From: Candidatus Poribacteria bacterium
Lineage (GTDB): Bacteria; Poribacteria; WGA-4E; WGA-3G
Reading direction: 5' to 3'
Assembly (NCBI GenBank): GCA_007571305.1
Contig: RKRR01000137.1
Coordinates: forward strand, 1-35,446
DNA length: 35,446 bases
This document shows positions 31,412 to 35,446 of this stretch, one piece after another (the stretch's first letter is position 1; each line of letters begins with the position of its first letter). The position numbers and the translations under genes were made by a program. The notes beneath the pieces were generated by a model. It ran no database searches and was not told where the DNA came from. It was given only the letters and a program-made list of their open reading frames with translations.

Positions 31412-31485
31412 AGCCCCAGCGGGGCGGTATCTGTGTAGACAAGCGTCCATTGCAAAAATCGAACCCCAGAAGGGTGACATCCATC
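31412..31485 (+). repeat. REP-like repeat pair (GCCCC-AGC-GGGGC family)
   Basis: Unit 1 (31412-31440) aligns with 8552-8590. Unit 2 (31461-31485, ACCCCAGAAGGGTGACATCC) has the same hairpin-plus-tail layout with changed arms. They fill the gap between the MetE-like and ClpX-like genes. Confidence 0.6.
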
Positions 31486-31500
31486 CAACCCTTTGGCGTT

Positions 31501-32529
31501 TTATAAACCTGTAATTTCCCGGCGGACAATTTCAGTACCAGCGACCATCGTTTTCAGTTTAGCAGCAGCCGCCCATCGTGCTGTTTGACTGAAACCGCAA
31601 TCCGGCGTGATGGACAACTTTTCAGGACGCACATGCTTGAGGGCTTCTCTGAGCAGTGCTGCAACATCCTCCGGTGTTTCTACATAGTAGTTTTTGACAT
31701 CAATGAGGCCAGCCGCGAGTTCTTTGTCGTTAGGAAATTCGCTCCACAATCCAATCTCTGCCATCTCTCTGTTGGCGAATTCCAGTGCCAGTTGATCGAA
31801 ATTTGCGTCCAAAATGTAGGGAAAAAGTGGGCGATACGAACGTTTTCCAACGGCTCTGCCGCGGTAGTTACCGAAACAGATGTGCAGTCCAATCTTTGCC
31901 GTGATACCTTCAACAGTGTGATTAAAAAGTTTGACGAACTCTTCGGGTCTATCCGGGTAGACAGCATAAGAGGGCTCGTCTAACTGGATGAATTCTGCGC
32001 CAGCATCGACGAGTTCACAGAGTTCTGTATTGATAATCTCCGCACAGGCATAGGCGACTTCAAGGCGTTCTTTATAAATACCACCTGTCTGGATTCGTCC
32101 GGAGAGGGTGAAGGGACCCGGACACGTCACTTTGAGCGATTTCGTCGTTTCGTTCTTTGCGAATTCAAATTCTGCAAGGATACCGAGACCATCGGGAGCA
32201 GCAAGCGGAACAGAGGGCAACCATTTGCCACGTTGATCGTGTCCGTCGGGTCCCTGTGTTCTGGGTGCAGGAAGTTGTTCCAACCCCGTGAGCCGTTCAT
32301 AGAAACCGAGCACGAAGTCTTGTCGGCGCATCTCACCTTCTGTAATGATGTCAACACCGGCGCGCTCTTGGTCAGAAATAGCGGCGCGAACGGCATCGTC
32401 AAAAGTTTCGTTTATATCAGTTTCGCCGAGTTCGCCGCGTCCGATTGCTTCTAAAGTCACACACAACCAACTTGGTGGCGCGTAACTTCCGATAGTGCTG
32501 GTGGGTATCAATATATCTGTCTCTTTCAT
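31501..32529 (-). CDS. Cobalamin-independent methionine synthase (MetE) C-domain-like protein
   Basis: 342 residues, matching only the catalytic C-terminal barrel of MetE (full MetE is about 750). Visible pieces are TIGSYAPPSWL at the start, DIITEGEMRRQDF, FIQLDEPSY, LHICFGNYRG with His and Cys as zinc ligands, and LSITPDCGFSQTAR with the final zinc Cys. It should transfer a methyl group to a thiol, but such short homologues use varied donors and need not make methionine. It lies 113 bp downstream of the LarA-like gene in the same direction. Confidence 0.85.
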   Translation of the reverse strand: MKETDILIPTSTIGSYAPPSWLCVTLEAIGRGELGETDINETFDDAVRAAISDQERAGVDIITEGEMRRQDFVLGFYERLTGLEQLPAPRTQGPDGHDQRGKWLPSVPLAAPDGLGILAEFEFAKNETTKSLKVTCPGPFTLSGRIQTGGIYKERLEVAYACAEIINTELCELVDAGAEFIQLDEPSYAVYPDRPEEFVKLFNHTVEGITAKIGLHICFGNYRGRAVGKRSYRPLFPYILDANFDQLALEFANREMAEIGLWSEFPNDKELAAGLIDVKNYYVETPEDVAALLREALKHVRPEKLSITPDCGFSQTARWAAAAKLKTMVAGTEIVRREITGL

Positions 32530-32642
32530 AAGCCTCTTCTATTTTCCGTTGTTGTAGGAGCAACCTTCCGATCGCGACTATCTACCAAAATTTCTATCAG
32601 GAAAAGAGCATTTTCCGCATTCCAGCGGAGTGATATGTCTGT

Positions 32643-34193
32643 CTAACCCCCAACGTTTGCGTAGAAGAACGGCGGCATCGTCAAGGCGACGACATCGTCC
32701 TCTCCAGAAATTTCACGCGCCATCGCGAGGGCATCATCTAAGTTTCTCGCCCAGTCAACACCGAGTCGTTGTGCAACTCTCGGTTCCTTCGGACCGACGA
32801 GGATGACCTTCGCAAGATATTTCAATGGATACGTCGCCCAATACCAGACAGTGAACGGATGGAAACCGTGGTGCGCGAACCTGTTCCGATAGCAATCGAT
32901 TAAATATTCGTCTTTTGCGTATTTTTCCTGAAACTTCTGTTGCATCTCAAAAGGCTCTGTCGTTTCGGCGAGAACTTCATCGTAAAACTGTTTATAGGCG
33001 ACGTGATACTCTTCATGAAATATCTCATAGGTTGGGTTCATGATGATGACAACACCGTTCTTTTTGATGATGGGTTTATTATAGAACCAGTTGAAGACGT
33101 AACCCAAGATGTCGCTCACCACCAGCACAGGATTGATGCGCGCGTCAACAGCATAGGGACTCATATCGGGAAGTCCGAATACCAATGTGCTGAACTGGCG
33201 AGGGATGTCAATTGCCAATTGATCTTTCATTGATGTCAACGTTCGCTCGTGAACGGCATCAATGTCGCCTGCATTTATTTGTATCGGTTCGTAATCTGTC
33301 TGAACACTTTTGAGAATCTTGTAACGCAAGGCTTCGGGCAGCAATGATAAGGTCGCCGGTGTGAAGGTTTTCAGTACCTTCTCTGCGATGTTGCAGTCCG
33401 TGTTCGGTTTCCCCACGTAGCGTAGATGGAATGGATAGATCGCGCCGTTCATTGCCGCTTCGAGTACCAAGATAGGTGTCTCTTTCTGGATGAGACGGCT
33501 CATCCGTTCGATACAGGCGTGCATGTGCGAACCCTCGGGTTGCATTACGTGTGGGCTTTCCGATGTCATGTGCGGCGAATGGTGTGGCGCAATGGAGTTA
33601 TATGTGCCGAGACCGACCGCGACGGACTTGTGACCACCGTTGAGCGGAATCTGTATCATATCAACGTAAATCACCAGATCGGATTCGAGGACTGCCTTAT
33701 CCGTCTCAACAACCTCGTCTTTTTCTGTGTGTCCTACCTCAACAATCTGCTCTACGTCCTCAGCATCGAAGTTTCGAAGTTGATGCGGATAGAACTCGTC
33801 CATGATGTCTTTCCCGAGCATATAGGCTAGTTCATGCTCCTTCATCTTTCGGTGGAGTGCGACAGCACACATCAATTGGATGTTCTTTTTCTCCACGCCG
33901 TAGTTATAGAGCATCTTTAGGAGCGTCTCAATCATGATCTGCCGCATATCCGGCTTTTTCGTCAGTGGGAAAGGTTGGCAATTGTCGTCAAACAGGATGA
34001 GCACCTTTGAATTGCCGTTGACGAGCTCACGGAGAGGAGGCATCGCAAGCGGATTTTCAAAAGCACGCTGTGTGTGTTCACGCAGTGCGGCGCGCTTAAT
34101 TCCCGGCAGGGGAGGTTTCGCGTAGTAGACCTCTGAGTTGTCCGGTAGTTTTGCGTTAATGAGATGATTTCCGAAATAAGTAAAATATTTCAT
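32643..34193 (-). CDS. LarA-like (DUF2088) nickel-pincer racemase family protein
   Basis: 516 residues, longer than typical LarA (about 430). LarA-type features are an Asp motif ILFDDNCQPFP near 66-76, the first catalytic His in VALHRKM near 114, a second His in VGHTEKDE near 155, and NGGHKSVAVGLG near 186-197 with the Lys that carries the pincer cofactor in LarA. LarA-family enzymes racemise or epimerise 2-hydroxy acids with a nickel-pincer nucleotide. The LarA arginine motif (DxTR) is changed to DDNCQ, so the substrate probably differs from lactate. No larB, larC or larE lies nearby. No Shine-Dalgarno is visible. Confidence 0.8.
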   Translation of the reverse strand: MKYFTYFGNHLINAKLPDNSEVYYAKPPLPGIKRAALREHTQRAFENPLAMPPLRELVNGNSKVLILFDDNCQPFPLTKKPDMRQIMIETLLKMLYNYGVEKKNIQLMCAVALHRKMKEHELAYMLGKDIMDEFYPHQLRNFDAEDVEQIVEVGHTEKDEVVETDKAVLESDLVIYVDMIQIPLNGGHKSVAVGLGTYNSIAPHHSPHMTSESPHVMQPEGSHMHACIERMSRLIQKETPILVLEAAMNGAIYPFHLRYVGKPNTDCNIAEKVLKTFTPATLSLLPEALRYKILKSVQTDYEPIQINAGDIDAVHERTLTSMKDQLAIDIPRQFSTLVFGLPDMSPYAVDARINPVLVVSDILGYVFNWFYNKPIIKKNGVVIIMNPTYEIFHEEYHVAYKQFYDEVLAETTEPFEMQQKFQEKYAKDEYLIDCYRNRFAHHGFHPFTVWYWATYPLKYLAKVILVGPKEPRVAQRLGVDWARNLDDALAMAREISGEDDVVALTMPPFFYANVGG

Positions 34194-34549
34194 TTAAACG
34201 GGATAAATCGCTTCTTGAGACAGTTTCAGTTGATGTTCTGTACGCCTTGCAATCACCTATGTATTTTAGCATAATTTATGGCAATGTGCAAGTATTTTAT
34301 GAAATTACAAGGATTTTGGAGAAAACAGGTTATATAGGAAATTGAGCAAGTTTCGTGCCAGTTTAGGCTGCAGCCTCACTGACTTTCTTGACAAAAATTG
34401 CCCTAAATTGTGCAAATCTCGAAACAGATTGCACAATTTAGGGCAGTTTCAAATTTTCTATGTTTGATAGGGTTTTAACGGATAGATGTCCCGCTCGTAA
34501 TGTGAAAAACGGCTCAAACCAAGTTATTACTGGATTCAAGCCGATTTAG
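34194..34549. other. Intergenic region with a long perfect hairpin
   Basis: No coding sequence is supported. The region upstream of the LarA-like gene is AT-rich. TGCCCTAAATTGTGCAA (34399-34415) is the exact reverse complement of TTGCACAATTTAGGGCA (34429-34445), a 17-bp stem with a 13-base gap. No T-run follows in either direction. It could be a transcript end structure, a MITE or a protein-binding site. Confidence 0.5.
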
Positions 34550-34584
34550 AAAACGTCCGATATTTGCGTTTATCGGGCGTTTTT
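34550..34584 (-). terminator. Terminator overlapping the stop codon of the discoidin-like gene
   Basis: On the minus strand AAAACGCCCGATA and TATCGGACGTTTT form a stem with one mismatch and an 8-base loop, ending in TTTTCT. The stop codon lies in the loop-proximal part of the stem. The symmetric A and T flanks would allow function in both directions. Confidence 0.6.
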
Positions 34585-35265
34585 GATCCTTCCCCATGTC
34601 GTTGTGAGTTTAGTTTTAGGGTCTACGGGATAACTATCATCGCCGAAGAACTCAATTTCGCCAATCTGGAAGTATGCTCCAGCCGGGTTCGATGCGGTGT
34701 CAAAAGTGACATGCCGAAAAAACCGATACCCGGTTTTTTGAACGTCGTAATCTTCCCCCGCCTCAAACAGGACGACTTGCAGGCGCTGCTCCCAAAAACT
34801 ATCCCCATCGTGAGCAAAGATCGTTGTAAAATCCTCGCCATCGTTCGATCCTTGAACCTCCCACACTGTAGGATCCCTCGGGGGAACATCGTTGGCTGAA
34901 GATACAGTGAAGTGTGTTAATGCGTACTGCTCCTCGAACTCAGCTGTCACGTGCAGACCTTCTTTCGGAATACCGCCCCCACGTCCGCAGCACCATTTGT
35001 CATTGCTGGGGCCAAGCCGGTTATCGAAGACGTTAAACGCAAATTCCCCGCCCCCAAACCCGGGTTCATCGTTGGCTGAGAAAGTGGCGTTGTAACCGTC
35101 ATCTGATTCAGGTTCACCATCGTCTTCTGGGTCGGTGAGGTCACCGCCAAGCAGTGAATCCGTTCCTGTTCCCAAGACCTCCTCCGCCTGCGCCATGTGG
35201 CTCGTGCCGATAACACAATAGGCTATCATCAACACAAATCCTGCTAATACCAATATAATTTTCAT
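34570..35265 (-). CDS. Exported discoidin/F5-8C-like protein with C-terminal WG-x-IK tail
   Basis: About 231 residues from the ATG at 35263-35265 (AGGAGG nine bases upstream; the frame's first codon, TTG 35274, directly abuts that site). A signal peptide (IILVLAGFVLMIAYCVIGTS) is followed by an acidic low-complexity stretch. A beta-rich domain follows with ATFSANDEPGFGGGEFAFNV, then FDNRLGPSNDKWCC, YALTHFTVSSANDVPPRDPT, WEVQGSNDGEDFTTI and RFFRHVTFDT, which fits F5/8 type C (discoidin, CBM32-like) carbohydrate-binding domains. It ends KLTTTWGRIKNAR, a tail similar to that of the TolB-like protein. Likely surface binding; the ligand is unknown. Confidence 0.8.
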   Translation of the reverse strand: MKIILVLAGFVLMIAYCVIGTSHMAQAEEVLGTGTDSLLGGDLTDPEDDGEPESDDGYNATFSANDEPGFGGGEFAFNVFDNRLGPSNDKWCCGRGGGIPKEGLHVTAEFEEQYALTHFTVSSANDVPPRDPTVWEVQGSNDGEDFTTIFAHDGDSFWEQRLQVVLFEAGEDYDVQKTGYRFFRHVTFDTASNPAGAYFQIGEIEFFGDDSYPVDPKTKLTTTWGRIKNAR

Positions 35266-35350
35266 GCCGTTCAACCTCCTATGAGTTGTTCAATGTTGAG
35301 TTTGTGATAAAGTGTATTGAGTTTTTGGGATGTTCCATGATGTATTCTTA

Positions 35351-35446
35351 CGTGAGTTTGAAAAAAGTTAGTTGTTGCTGAGTATAGGGAAGCCCTTGCT
35401 TTGCTGAAGTTCAGAGAAGTTCAATGAGGGTTTGGTCTCTAAGAGT
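35351..35446 (-). mobile_element. IS982-family element, end of a second copy (continues beyond the window)
   Basis: The minus strand carries the last 25 codons of an IS982 transposase (LLETKPSLNFSELQQSKGFP, then ILSNN and stop at 35368-35370). The terminal sequence ACGTGAGTTTGAAAAAAGTTA (35350-35370) matches that of the broken copy at 6503. The C-terminal residues align with ETKPSLNFHELQQ of that copy. Whether this copy is intact cannot be seen. Confidence 0.8.

Noticed and set aside
31384..31488. N-terminal extension of the ClpX-like protein
   Set aside because: The added 35 residues are translated from the REP-like repeat pair and precede the conserved start; the ATG at 31381-31383 is preferred.
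30859..31506. 215-residue plus-strand frame
   Set aside because: Antisense to the ClpX-like gene and its upstream repeats; no recognisable domain.
1..35446. CRISPR array, tRNA or rRNA genes
   Set aside because: No regularly spaced direct repeats and no tRNA- or rRNA-like sequences were found on reading both strands; weak tRNAs could be missed without a covariance search.

Overview
The window looks like a chromosomal contig from an uncultured environmental bacterium of about 45-50% GC. The closest fit by gene content is a Candidatus Poribacteria-type genome. Pointers are a phytanoyl-CoA dioxygenase-family oxygenase next to a xylose-isomerase-like TIM barrel, CRTAC1/ASPIC and TPR exported proteins, TolB-like propellers, a LarA-like protein, a gliding-type ABC exporter with DUF4340, and many small dispersed palindromic repeats. 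This assignment is inference from gene families; there is no rRNA or tRNA in the window to confirm it.

Layout. 1-1440: the truncated start of a TolB-like propeller gene, a decayed IS630 element and a 93-bp MITE-like element with a 9-bp target duplication. 1440-6392 (minus): exported CRTAC1/ASPIC protein, exported TPR protein and a NagA-type deacetylase. 6500-7010: a broken IS982 transposase; a second IS982 copy enters at the right edge of the window. 7196-10784: orphan HicB-like protein, zinc alcohol dehydrogenase (erythritol/threitol type), aldo/keto reductase and malate dehydrogenase. 11200-17930 (plus): a dense accessory locus described below. 17928-23045 (minus): PhyH oxygenase, sugar isomerase-like protein, radical SAM/SPASM protein, MsrB and a family 2 glycosyltransferase. 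23055-27226 (minus): DUF4340, GldG-like and GldF-like genes, without the expected ATPase. 27280-28761 (minus): a one-polypeptide DNA methyltransferase-HNH fusion. 29011-34193 (minus): chlorite dismutase-family protein, ClpX-like AAA+ ATPase, MetE C-domain-like protein and LarA-like protein. 34570-35265 (minus): an exported discoidin-like protein.

The most unusual region is 11200-17930. It carries an ECF sigma factor, a small exported cysteine-rich protein behind a promoter embedded in an inverted repeat and a hairpin-rich leader, a membrane-anchored His-rich protein, a small exported CGCC protein, a second (frameshifted) ECF sigma factor, another exported protein and a TolB-like propeller. 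Part of the unit is repeated in tandem. From 16235 the end of the first sigma gene, the promoter/operator, the leader and the signal peptide recur, followed by an unrelated mature peptide and a different membrane-anchored protein, and then by a fragment of the propeller's 3' end. A MITE sits in the second copy exactly where the first copy shows the empty site. I read this as a duplicated, regulated surface or secreted-peptide cassette whose promoter and export signal are kept while the cargo diverges. Its function is unknown.

Other points worth noting are a short C-terminal motif (TT-x-W-G-x-I-K) shared by exported proteins, near-identical 5' ends on the otherwise unrelated ASPIC and TPR genes, and several dispersed repeat families.
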